A stretch of 64,000 nt of DNA from Pseudoalteromonas spongiae UST010723-006 (GTDB taxonomy: Bacteria; Pseudomonadota; Gammaproteobacteria; Enterobacterales; Alteromonadaceae): assembly GCF_000238255.3 (NCBI RefSeq), contig NZ_CP011040.1, positions 310,001 to 374,000 of the forward strand. Direction: 5' to 3'. Below the pieces are notes generated by a model, which saw nothing but the letters and a program-made list of their open reading frames with translations, was not told the DNA's origin and made no database searches. The number at the start of each line of letters is the position of its first letter. Position 1 is the first letter of the stretch. Of the stretch, positions 55,854 to 64,000 are shown piece by piece. The position numbers and the translations under genes are program-made.

Positions 55854-58800
55854 ATGTTGTTGAATAAATTCTCTCGATTTAAGCAAATACTATTTTGGCT
55901 GCTGTTACCTTGCATTTTCATATTTGAAGTATCCCCAGCATTTGGTCAATTAGCATTTGATACAGGCCGAGCAAGAAGTGGCTATGTTTTAGCGCGTGGC
56001 CTTGTCTTAGAAAACGATTTACCAATTTGGGCACAATATAACGAAAATGGTAAAATTGTTGGTGCAGAATACCCCTATGCTAGCAACTTAGGAAGCTACG
56101 CGCTTTCAGCTCATACAGTTAACGCATCCCTCGAAGCACTATCACAACTAAAAAGTGAATATGGTGACCGCTTAGTGATTATGTCTAGGGAGCAATATGA
56201 GAGCGCTACTTTAAAAACTGGTTTAAAAAATAATGTTGATAAGTTTAGCGTAAGTGAATCCATTAAAAGCGTTGTTTTTTTAGAACCTAAGACTTTGGTT
56301 TCGGCAAAGCAGCATATTATTTTATTGAGAGCTCGTTTCGACTTAAATTCGGTTGGCCCCACCAGTGGTAATACAAGATCGCTTTTATTAAATCGCTCTG
56401 GCCAACTCATTGCCCAGTCAGAATATAACTTTGCGTTTAAATCGGCTTTTTATGAAGGCGATGGTGAGAACCCTTCAACATTACTAGACCTAAAAAATAA
56501 GAAAGCCTATGCGCCGTTTAAAGATGCGTTTGTTGAGGTGATGGCGCCATATGGGGGAATGGGTGTCGCTAACGAAGATGGGAGGTGGGTAAGTACATAT
56601 GCATTAGTGCCATGCCCCATGTTCTTTTTTGAATACAATACGCCAGCATACATGAATTATTTTTACGCTAACTTTAACCCGAAAGCGAAAACAGCAGGTT
56701 TTGATTATCAAGTGCTTCCAGGGTATGACGCTTGTATTGGTTACGACGCATTACCTGTGTCAGATATTTTAAGTGCTCTGATTAAACAAGCCATAATTGG
56801 CATTCAAGCATCTATCTCGAGGCCATCTATCCATCAGTACAACTTTTTTGTTGATACCAATATTCTTGGTGGTCAAGCAGAGATCTATGACCCATTTCAA
56901 AACAAAGCCGTGCCAATTGGGTCTGAAACAAAATACATCTACCGAGAGCCTGAAATAAAAGCTAATGAAAAACCATTGTTTTATTTTGATGGAGACGAAC
57001 TTGCAGAATATATTCTTTATGGAGATATAAATAATGAAGGGGACTTTGTTTGCAAAGCGAGTGTTGATGATTCTAAATATTATGGTGTTTACTTATCATC
57101 AAATGAAGTGAAGCCATCAGCTAACTGTGATGATGACAAAGCTGAAATACAACAACCAGACCTAATACGCGTTGTTGATATTGTTACTGATTTACAACCG
57201 CAAGGGTTGCTAGAAAGTTTAAGCGAAGATGATTTGCGCGACACTGACATGTTTATATTTCGGGAGTCAACAGGCATGCTGCTGACTCAGCGAAAAGGCA
57301 GAGACATGCGAGACTATTTAGGCTTTTTTGATACTTATGACGTTATAAATAACAAATTCGCTTATCAGTTCCACATGCGTGGTCCGCAAGTATTGTCTAA
57401 TTATGTATTGCGAGAATATAGGGGAGAGGAAGGATTTAATCTGTATCAAAGCCAATCTCATATGAACCCTGAGTTGCATCGTCGCGAAGCAGACCACTTA
57501 AAGCCAAATGAAATGCTTAGAATTATACTAATTAACCGAAAAACGGGTTATATAGGGTCTAAGCTACGATCTTTTTCCGATATTGCTCGTCAAAATGCGT
57601 CTTTGCAAGAAATATATGACTTTGCTGATATTACTGAAATGTATCCACCTAACTTAAAAATCACAGCGGAGCGCATTTTTGAGCCAAATAAAAATTCAAT
57701 AAAAACAGGTCAGCAAAAAAACGTGATTAGTTATGAAGGCTCAGCATTATCAAGTGATTCAATGCTAGTGCTGACAACTGAGTGGTTTGATAATGATGGT
57801 ACCCCTTTACCAGCAGGGTTAGCAGACTTTGGTTATACAGGGCGTTTAGCAAAAGTAGCCGGTAACAATAGTTTAGTAACCGTTGGCGGAGAGCTTGCAA
57901 ACTTTGCGATAAAACCTGGGCGCAATATTGTCCAAATTAATTTGCCAGGTGGCGCGTCAACTAATGAACACTTTTACGTAAATGTAAGTGGTGAGCCCAT
58001 TTCAGAATCGCCAAGCTTTGAAGAAATAGGCGCAGGTGATGGGCCGCTGGCACACCGTCCAAAGTACTATGTACCATTTAAAGTGCCTGTGTTTAATGAA
58101 GAGTTAACGACAGATTTAAATTTTAAGTATAAAAAAGCGGTTGAGGCGGGTGAAGCAGGTGACTTGGCAAAGCCAGAGCCTGTTTACCATTATGTTTATC
58201 GCCCAGAGTATCAGTTCAGTACATACGAGCTAAAAGTAAACGATATCCTGCGTAAAACAGCCGATGATAATGTGATATCGCTTTACCCCAAAGAGCGCCC
58301 ATTAATTGGCTCAAGCGACGACATGGTTACCATGATGTACGATTTATTGGCATCAAACAGCGACGCGTTAGAATTTTTAGGTGAAGGCCAAGAGCTGGTG
58401 TTTTCACTTGGCGCTGATGAAATCAAAGCCACCATTGGCGAATCAGGTCAAGTACGCTTTGAACGCCTTGACCACATTGCAGCGCTAGATGTTGAAGATT
58501 TTGTGACGTTAAGTCTCTATAACAACACCGACCCCACTAACGTACTGTGGGATTATGCGTTTGAAGCTGTAGCACTTGATACGCGTTGGGCAGGCTATGA
58601 CAACATTGGCGAAGATGGCACTATTTATGTGAATGCAGACGACCCAGTTGTACCACTGCAAAGCCTTATCGTCGGTTACGCAAACCGTCAGAATAAAACT
58701 CCGATTGAAATTAAATGGGATGCCAAAGGCTCAGGCAGCTTTATTAATTTAGATAATAACAATGCTGAAAACGGCGTTTTTGCCGCAGATATTCAGCTAC

Positions 58801-61800
58801 CGCCGTACACTGGTACACGTGCAACCCCTTTTGTGTACTTTGCGGGCGATAAAGACAATTACGTTATTATGGATGCCATAGAAGTTGTGCCGGGAGTACC
58901 AGACACCATTGACTTAGTTGCAGATGGCGAGGCATTTATTTCAGGTTACGGTGAAATTACCGTAGACGTTACCGTTACCGATAAAAATGGAAATCTAGTT
59001 GCAGATGGTACTGCGATTAACTTTAGTTTAGATGGTGTAGGCATCATTGCATCATCAGATGATGAGACAAAAGGAGGCAAAGCCAGTGCCACAATTATAG
59101 GAGCTGAGTCGCCTGAAGAGTCGTTGACTCTGACAGTCCAATCTGGAGATGCAAAAGTAACTCATTTAACTTCCATAGCTCCCCTTGTCATCGAAATTGA
59201 TGATTACCCTACAAGCATGGATGCAAATGAACAATACCAAATGTCAGCTAAAGTAACTACACCGGGCGGAGAGGCAGCGCGGGGCGTGTATGTTAACTTT
59301 GGTAGTAACGTGGGCAAATTGACACGGACTCGTGTCATGACAAATGGTGAAGGCAAGGCGTCTACATTTTTATTCAGTGGTTTTAACGAGCTAAATGATG
59401 TTCAGTTAACGGCGCGTGTTGGACTTGTTCCTGGTGTATTAGTTGGCAGTACAGTTAAAGCCAAACCAATTGAAAATAAACATTTGCGTGCGATGCATCT
59501 TGCTCGCCTAACACCGCAACAAAAGCAACATGCAGTCTCACAAAAATTGCAAAATACGCCACGCTATGCAAGCACAACCGGTGCTATGGTGGTGGGAAAT
59601 GAAGTCGAAAATGGAATTATAAATCACGTACGCGACGACAGTGTTAGAATCAATTTACCGTATCAAGCTATTACTGATATTACCCTCAATGGTACTGAAG
59701 GGCTCACCCAGCAGTTAATTTTGGGAACCATGGCAGAACCCAATTTGCAGCCAATAGCGGGTTATGCAATGGATGCACTCGAAGAGCAAGATGTTGCTGA
59801 ATTTAATAACCTACACCCTGGCCTTGCTAAGCATATAGTTGTCACTGAAGACCATCCACTCAATATTGGGACTAGTTTTAAATTTTCGTCAAAAGCAGTT
59901 CAAAACCCAGCAGGGGAATGGGAAAGCAGTCGTATTGTGGTGCCGTTGAGTGCCCGCTTTAAAGTAGCGCAAGATGTCGGTTTTAGAATCGATTTAAAAG
60001 TGACAACAACAAGCGGTGAAATATTTAACTTAGAAGGCGGTGCACAAGGCTTAACAATTAACGAAGATGCTTCATTGACATATTACCTCCATACAACTCA
60101 AGGCAAAGCGTCTGTTACAACGCCACCAATCGAATTGAATAAATGGAGTACTGTTGCGGGTCGATATCAGAATGGCCAACTAACGTTAGAAGTCGATGGG
60201 CAGCGAACTTCAGTTACTGCTAATGGTGAACTTGTTTACTCAGTCACACAAAGGGGACTGACTATTGGCCAACAGTTTAATGGTGCAATGAGCAACTTTA
60301 AAATGTTTGACTGGGGCAGTGCCCCATTACTGCAATTTGCCAATGCAAGTGGCGAAATGAGTCATACCTTCTTGCCTAATGAGCTTAGCAAAGAAATAAA
60401 CCTTCACAGTACAGGTGCGTTTAACCAAGATGGACAAACGGCAAAATCGCAACGTATTGGGATTAACATTGATGGGTACCAGTATTTCGTATCAGTAATT
60501 GATAAAGAGTATTTCCGTCAAATGGCCTTGTTGTATGTCGATATTAACAAGCCAGATGGCTATCCGCCATACGACCCAAATTATCAAGCTTATACCCCGT
60601 TTCCACTCATTTCAGTGGCGCATGCAGGTTTGTTTGACTTTGATATAACAGACTATGTATTTGAAGCCATTAAACTTGCTATTGGCCTTGCGTTACCGAT
60701 TGACGAAGGTAAAGGGTTGGCAATGCAAATTTATTATGCGGCAACGGGCTCTGATAACTTTGACCCATTAGAACTCACACTGAATGCCATAGGTGTGTTA
60801 ACTGTAATACCGATTGCTAAACCCTTACTACCGGTTGTTAAAGTACTAAATAAGGTATTAGTACCGCTGAACAAATCAAACCCGAAGTTTATAAAATCCA
60901 TTGGTGGTGTGATGGGTAAAGTCGCCGATGAGTTGATGGATAATAAATATGATACCTTGTGGACATTAATGCCATTCCTGCTGATTGCGGGTGAGATGGC
61001 GCTAGATGAAGAGGCAAGGGAAGGCTTAACCATTATAGTTAAATCCATTGCCAGCAGTGATGACTTGTTAGCGTGGATGGAATACTTGAGCTTACCGGCT
61101 GATGGTTGGGAAGGGGATGGAGACATCCCAGATGTCGAACTAACTGCATCCAATACAAATACGCCTCAATCAAGTTGGACACTACTGCATGACCTTGTTC
61201 CTAATGCTTATGCGAGCAATCCATTAAGAAAACAGAGGAAACGTATTCAAAAGGAAATCGGTGTTGAGTTGAAGAAAACAGCTGAAGACTTAGGTGATAA
61301 TTTCAAACCAGAAGATCTTTCAAAAGCGATCCGCGCCATTTTAAAAGGTATCAAAAAAACAGACTTTAAGCAGTTAAGGGGATTAGTTAGTAACCGCAAA
61401 TTTTTAACTATGGCGATAGCATTGCAGGCAAGGGCGGCAACAAACTTTAAAACCTTTTTAAAAGGAGAGTCGTCGGCAAGAATTTCACCTAAAGTCATGG
61501 TTGGCGTTATATGGTACCTTGAAAAATCGATGGCAGATGAAACACTAGGAACAAAAGGTAGCACCCTTCAATCTCGTATCCGAGGTATCTACGGTAATGC
61601 GTTTAAATCCGTATTCACAAAAGGGGTCAATTTAACAAACCAAGCTCATGGCGGTATGTATCACTTAGCCAAGATTGCTCAGTACCACTTTGAGTCTCAA
61701 ATGACAGGGGCATTTCCGCAAATTAAAGCTGTCGAAGCTACACGCAAAGTCTGGTTTTATACATCTAAGGCAGGGTTAGAAAACAAGCTAGAAAATCATG

Positions 61801-62291
61801 AGCGAAAAGTCGATATTGTATTGACATATAATTTATCGTCAGATGAAGAAACTTGGGTGGAACTTAAATCGCTTAGCAATAAGCATACATTCAGCCCGTG
61901 GACTTATGGCAAAAAAGGGGGCGGTGGTAAAGCAAGCAAAGAAGTTGTTGTAGACCGAGCTGCGCAAATAAGGGCACCTGATGGGAAGAACGATGTAACC
62001 TATATTGCTAAAGATGATGACGACTCGGAAGAAAGAGTTGTATCAGTTGATTTGCAATGGCGCTTTCAAGTATTTGATGTAAAAGCAACGTCTAAACGTA
62101 AGCGCCAATGGAGCTTTAGTAAAAACCAGTTAAAAAACCGTTTAACTAAGTTAGATGAAAATAATAAAGGTACAGAGATTAAAACAACTTTAAAAAAGAA
62201 AGAAATTGATTCTGCAAAGTTTGCTAAGATGGATGATATTTCTGCCTGGTTAGTCAGTTCTGGTGCTGCAATTTTAGAATCATTACAATAG
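55854..62291 (+). CDS. Polymorphic toxin-like exported protein 2 with a different C-terminal PD-(D/E)XK-type nuclease domain (2,145 aa)
   Basis: A Sec signal peptide (about 1-32) ends A-F-G. Residues 33-600 are clearly homologous to toxin 1 (shared A-R-G-L-V-L-E, L-P-I-W-A-Q-Y, M-N-P-E-L-H-R-R-E-A-D-H-L), and about 596-904 are nearly identical. Big_1-like Ig domains (about 1015-1200) and a LamG-like domain (about 1366-1489) follow in the same order but diverged. A helical region with hydrophobic stretches (about 1597-1717) leads to a C-terminal domain (about 1916-2145) with K-V-D1987 and V-E2003-L-K2005, again D...ExK, preceded by a G-G-M-Y-H-L-A-K-I-A helix matching E-A-F-H-L-I-K-I-A of toxin 1. 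Apart from these motifs the tips differ, and so do the partner genes, as expected for polymorphic toxins. The tip ends in a Lys/Arg-rich stretch suited to nucleic acid binding. Confidence 0.75.
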   Translation: MLLNKFSRFKQILFWLLLPCIFIFEVSPAFGQLAFDTGRARSGYVLARGLVLENDLPIWAQYNENGKIVGAEYPYASNLGSYALSAHTVNASLEALSQLKSEYGDRLVIMSREQYESATLKTGLKNNVDKFSVSESIKSVVFLEPKTLVSAKQHIILLRARFDLNSVGPTSGNTRSLLLNRSGQLIAQSEYNFAFKSAFYEGDGENPSTLLDLKNKKAYAPFKDAFVEVMAPYGGMGVANEDGRWVSTYALVPCPMFFFEYNTPAYMNYFYANFNPKAKTAGFDYQVLPGYDACIGYDALPVSDILSALIKQAIIGIQASISRPSIHQYNFFVDTNILGGQAEIYDPFQNKAVPIGSETKYIYREPEIKANEKPLFYFDGDELAEYILYGDINNEGDFVCKASVDDSKYYGVYLSSNEVKPSANCDDDKAEIQQPDLIRVVDIVTDLQPQGLLESLSEDDLRDTDMFIFRESTGMLLTQRKGRDMRDYLGFFDTYDVINNKFAYQFHMRGPQVLSNYVLREYRGEEGFNLYQSQSHMNPELHRREADHLKPNEMLRIILINRKTGYIGSKLRSFSDIARQNASLQEIYDFADITEMYPPNLKITAERIFEPNKNSIKTGQQKNVISYEGSALSSDSMLVLTTEWFDNDGTPLPAGLADFGYTGRLAKVAGNNSLVTVGGELANFAIKPGRNIVQINLPGGASTNEHFYVNVSGEPISESPSFEEIGAGDGPLAHRPKYYVPFKVPVFNEELTTDLNFKYKKAVEAGEAGDLAKPEPVYHYVYRPEYQFSTYELKVNDILRKTADDNVISLYPKERPLIGSSDDMVTMMYDLLASNSDALEFLGEGQELVFSLGADEIKATIGESGQVRFERLDHIAALDVEDFVTLSLYNNTDPTNVLWDYAFEAVALDTRWAGYDNIGEDGTIYVNADDPVVPLQSLIVGYANRQNKTPIEIKWDAKGSGSFINLDNNNAENGVFAADIQLPPYTGTRATPFVYFAGDKDNYVIMDAIEVVPGVPDTIDLVADGEAFISGYGEITVDVTVTDKNGNLVADGTAINFSLDGVGIIASSDDETKGGKASATIIGAESPEESLTLTVQSGDAKVTHLTSIAPLVIEIDDYPTSMDANEQYQMSAKVTTPGGEAARGVYVNFGSNVGKLTRTRVMTNGEGKASTFLFSGFNELNDVQLTARVGLVPGVLVGSTVKAKPIENKHLRAMHLARLTPQQKQHAVSQKLQNTPRYASTTGAMVVGNEVENGIINHVRDDSVRINLPYQAITDITLNGTEGLTQQLILGTMAEPNLQPIAGYAMDALEEQDVAEFNNLHPGLAKHIVVTEDHPLNIGTSFKFSSKAVQNPAGEWESSRIVVPLSARFKVAQDVGFRIDLKVTTTSGEIFNLEGGAQGLTINEDASLTYYLHTTQGKASVTTPPIELNKWSTVAGRYQNGQLTLEVDGQRTSVTANGELVYSVTQRGLTIGQQFNGAMSNFKMFDWGSAPLLQFANASGEMSHTFLPNELSKEINLHSTGAFNQDGQTAKSQRIGINIDGYQYFVSVIDKEYFRQMALLYVDINKPDGYPPYDPNYQAYTPFPLISVAHAGLFDFDITDYVFEAIKLAIGLALPIDEGKGLAMQIYYAATGSDNFDPLELTLNAIGVLTVIPIAKPLLPVVKVLNKVLVPLNKSNPKFIKSIGGVMGKVADELMDNKYDTLWTLMPFLLIAGEMALDEEAREGLTIIVKSIASSDDLLAWMEYLSLPADGWEGDGDIPDVELTASNTNTPQSSWTLLHDLVPNAYASNPLRKQRKRIQKEIGVELKKTAEDLGDNFKPEDLSKAIRAILKGIKKTDFKQLRGLVSNRKFLTMAIALQARAATNFKTFLKGESSARISPKVMVGVIWYLEKSMADETLGTKGSTLQSRIRGIYGNAFKSVFTKGVNLTNQAHGGMYHLAKIAQYHFESQMTGAFPQIKAVEATRKVWFYTSKAGLENKLENHERKVDIVLTYNLSSDEETWVELKSLSNKHTFSPWTYGKKGGGGKASKEVVVDRAAQIRAPDGKNDVTYIAKDDDDSEERVVSVDLQWRFQVFDVKATSKRKRQWSFSKNQLKNRLTKLDENNKGTEIKTTLKKKEIDSAKFAKMDDISAWLVSSGAAILESLQ
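57638..58565 (+). repeat. 928-bp near-identical segment, copy 2 (inside toxin 2)
   Basis: Gapless partner of 48825-49752, about 98% identical by eye. It lies in the same frame and at the same place in the protein (about residues 596-904). The flanking DNA on either side is only distantly similar. Confidence 0.95.
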
Positions 62292-62300
62292 GGGAGTGAC

Positions 62301-63785
62301 ATGGCAAAATTTTCATTTCATAAAGAACAATTCAAAACTAATGATCCGGTATGGAAAGCAGAACGCGAAGCCTTATTTGAAAAGCTCTTACCCATAATTG
62401 GCAGTAGTAAAACAAAAAAAAATGCCACCTTAAGAAGGTACTTTTTGAAAGGTGAATGGACATTACACAGTGAACATGACCTGAGTTTTGTATCCAAATT
62501 GTTTTTTTTACCTGAGTTAAAAAAAGAACATTTCTACCAAGTGTTGAATGAAGTACCTTGGGAAGAAGGCAAGCTAGGTTTCAGAAAAGGTTTCTTTTCA
62601 AGGCTATTAACTGGAAGATTAATGAATGAGTTAGCAATAACTGATGGGTTAATTGAAGATTTTTACGAACTTGCTGTCGATGGTTTAGCACAATACAGCG
62701 AAGAAAGCATTGAAATAAAAGGTATAAAACATGCTCGCTTCCCTTGGCATGTTGATCAGAGGCAGCATAATGGTTTTTTTATGTTTTATTTAACGATTGC
62801 GCATGAATGGTTAACTAATAAACAGAACCAAGACAAGAGCGGATTAACTCACTTTATGCCCCATTGGTTTTCATCACTATCGTATTTAAAGTGGAATGGC
62901 TACAGCATGGGAGGGATTAGAGAGACCATTTTAGAGTTGTTTACAGCTATTCAGCACTATATCCCAGAACATAAAAGTAACCCTGCGGCAACGCAAAAAC
63001 AGTTATTTGTTGATGAGTTTAAGCGCTGCGTTTTAGAGCATGGGCTCGTAAAATCAGAATTGATTGAAATCTGGCAAGAAGCAAGCGAAAACACCGAAGA
63101 AACTTGGGTTGAACATATTTATGAAAGCAACAAAAAAGATGACCCAGAAGCATGGTTAAGTTATGAATCAGGTGCCTTCACACCTTTATGCATTAGAGAC
63201 AAAAAAAGCATAGATAATCCTTGTGAAAAGATAGTATCAATCTTAACATCAAATAACTTCGTCGATGCGAACGATGTTTTCTCTGCTAAGCGTATTGAAC
63301 TTACCCACTTGCTCACTCCTGAGTGTTTAGCAGAATATCGCTCCTTTGGTATTAATACTGTTGAGGGTGAATTGACTCGGATTAAATTGAATGATCGTTT
63401 TGTAGGCACAGACAAAGCTGAAATCTATTTTGACATAATTAAAGTCACTAACTTGCCTAATGAAACAGCTACTGAAGTCCCAAGAGTTTGGTTGTTAGAA
63501 AGACCAGATAATCACTACGTAACTTTTATTGCTAGAAAATATTGTGCTAATAGAAGTTATCTGGTTGATGCCCTTAAATATGAAACAGGGTATCAACTAG
63601 TAAGGTATTTTGGTTATACCTTTGACCCTATTCGCCCTAGAGCATTACCTGTAGAACCTGGAGACTACGCAAAATACTCAGAGCTTATGGTTCAACCTTT
63701 TTATAATTGCGATTATTTGCCCTTTGTTTTTGGTACAACAGCATTTCTTATTAACGCTAATGATGATTATGTTTATCTAAACTGA
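62301..63785 (+). CDS. Putative immunity protein 2 for toxin 2
   Basis: 494 residues, no recognised family, no signal peptide and no membrane helices, so probably cytoplasmic. It starts 9 bp after the toxin 2 stop, with a strong AGGGGAG ribosome site. The N-terminal half (1-260) looks helical and aromatic-rich; the C-terminal half (about 290-494) alternates strands and helices, suggesting two domains. It shares no obvious similarity with either protein downstream of toxin 1, consistent with each immunity protein being matched to its own toxin tip. It is large for an immunity protein, so a second function, or an accessory protein rather than an inhibitor, cannot be excluded. Assignment is from position. 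Confidence 0.6.
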   Translation: MAKFSFHKEQFKTNDPVWKAEREALFEKLLPIIGSSKTKKNATLRRYFLKGEWTLHSEHDLSFVSKLFFLPELKKEHFYQVLNEVPWEEGKLGFRKGFFSRLLTGRLMNELAITDGLIEDFYELAVDGLAQYSEESIEIKGIKHARFPWHVDQRQHNGFFMFYLTIAHEWLTNKQNQDKSGLTHFMPHWFSSLSYLKWNGYSMGGIRETILELFTAIQHYIPEHKSNPAATQKQLFVDEFKRCVLEHGLVKSELIEIWQEASENTEETWVEHIYESNKKDDPEAWLSYESGAFTPLCIRDKKSIDNPCEKIVSILTSNNFVDANDVFSAKRIELTHLLTPECLAEYRSFGINTVEGELTRIKLNDRFVGTDKAEIYFDIIKVTNLPNETATEVPRVWLLERPDNHYVTFIARKYCANRSYLVDALKYETGYQLVRYFGYTFDPIRPRALPVEPGDYAKYSELMVQPFYNCDYLPFVFGTTAFLINANDDYVYLN

Positions 63786-63835
63786 ATCAATGCTGTCCGA
63801 GTCGTTGAAAACTAAGTTGTAGAAACTTATCTAGT

Positions 63836-63897
63836 TCCCAGAATTAAAGTGATTGAACCGATGCGTTCTGGGATTAGTTAGATAGTTAATCTAACTA
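63836..63897 (+). other. Two consecutive hairpins after putative immunity gene 2
   Basis: TCCCAGAA (63836-63843) pairs with TTCTGGGA (63866-63873), extendable through CTAG/TAG with a bulge. One base later, TAGTTAGAT (63875-63883) pairs perfectly with ATCTAACTA (63889-63897) across a 5-nt loop. Neither has a U-tract. They may be a factor-dependent transcription end or a structured recombination site beside the truncated repeat. Confidence 0.5.
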
Positions 63898-63927
63898 GGC
63901 ATAAATAGAAACAAATTAGATTTACCC

Positions 63928-63967
63928 TCATATTTAGAAAGGAAGCGAATATGATCAAGTTTACGTT
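63928..63967 (+). repeat. 40-bp direct repeat, right copy
   Basis: Identical over all 40 bp to 55138-55177, including the ribosome site and the ATG of the DUF4124 gene. Similarity ends abruptly after 63967. Confidence 0.95.
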
Positions 63968-63986
63968 TTGCCAGCTTCTGCTGTAG
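63951..63986 (+). pseudogene. Truncated remnant of the DUF4124 gene start
   Basis: ATG 63951 keeps its ribosome site and the first five codons of the periplasmic DUF4124 gene, then runs into unrelated sequence and stops at TAG after 11 codons. No DUF4124 W-T-D motif follows within the 14 bases left in the window. It is best explained as a recombination scar of the toxin array. A mosaic gene continuing beyond the window is unlikely given the stop. Confidence 0.75.
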
Positions 63987-64000
63987 AGACATGATAGTCG

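Noticed and set aside
60600..61215. A-x-A signal-peptidase-like motifs in the middle of toxin 2 (VAHA, NAYA)
   Set aside because: The NAYA site has no positively charged and hydrophobic stretch before it, so internal processing cannot be supported from sequence.
63836..63897. Integron attC site or CRISPR repeat
   Set aside because: The hairpins lack the RYYYAAC/GTTRRRY core pair of attC sites, and there is no array of regularly spaced repeats.

Overview
The window reads as chromosomal DNA of a marine gammaproteobacterium. The low G+C content, dense Alteromonadales-style coding, the polysaccharide deacetylase and the glycogen-synthase-like tail fit Pseudoalteromonas or a close relative. That assignment is inference; no rRNA or phylogenetic marker is present. 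All supported genes lie on the + strand.

Layout. Positions 1-1225 are ordinary: the 3' end of a probable glycogen synthase, an intrinsic terminator and a secreted polysaccharide deacetylase. A good sigma-70-like promoter at 1399-1428 then opens a block of about 54 kb in which genes are separated by -14 to +65 bp. Its first gene (1485-39257) is one uninterrupted frame of 12,590 codons. It encodes a Sec-exported giant built from bacterial Ig-like domains, then repeated LVIVD-type beta-propeller/Big_5-like/TIG cassettes, a short calcium-binding (TSP3-like) segment and a C-terminal beta-solenoid with three copies of a conserved module about 565 residues apart. Two parvulin/SurA-like lipoproteins follow (39323-40147, 40160-40990). 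Next is a 2,022-residue lipoprotein with PA14-like, TSP3, FN3 and Ig-like domains (40977-47045).

From 47047 the locus becomes a tandem array of two large exported proteins (2,243 and 2,145 residues). They share a related N-terminal region and a 928-bp almost identical internal DNA segment, but have divergent C-termini. Each C-terminus carries a D...ExK signature suggestive of a PD-(D/E)XK nuclease. Each is followed directly by unrelated genes for leaderless proteins: two after the first (258 or 261 and 189 residues) and one after the second (494 residues). This is the arrangement of polymorphic toxin/immunity modules. A small periplasmic DUF4124 protein separates the modules. The first 40 bp around its start recur after the second module as a truncated remnant, so an 8.8-kb unit carrying toxin 2 and its partner is bounded by direct repeats.

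Working model (inference): the giant and the TSP3/PA14 lipoprotein form or anchor a calcium-stabilised surface structure, the two lipoprotein chaperones help fold it in the periplasm, and the two variable proteins are effectors whose C-terminal nucleases are neutralised in the cytoplasm by the leaderless partners. No outer-membrane export channel, T1SS, TpsB or autotransporter barrel is encoded in the window, so the export route is unknown. I do not recognise this combination as a named toxin-delivery class; it is the best candidate here for an undescribed system.
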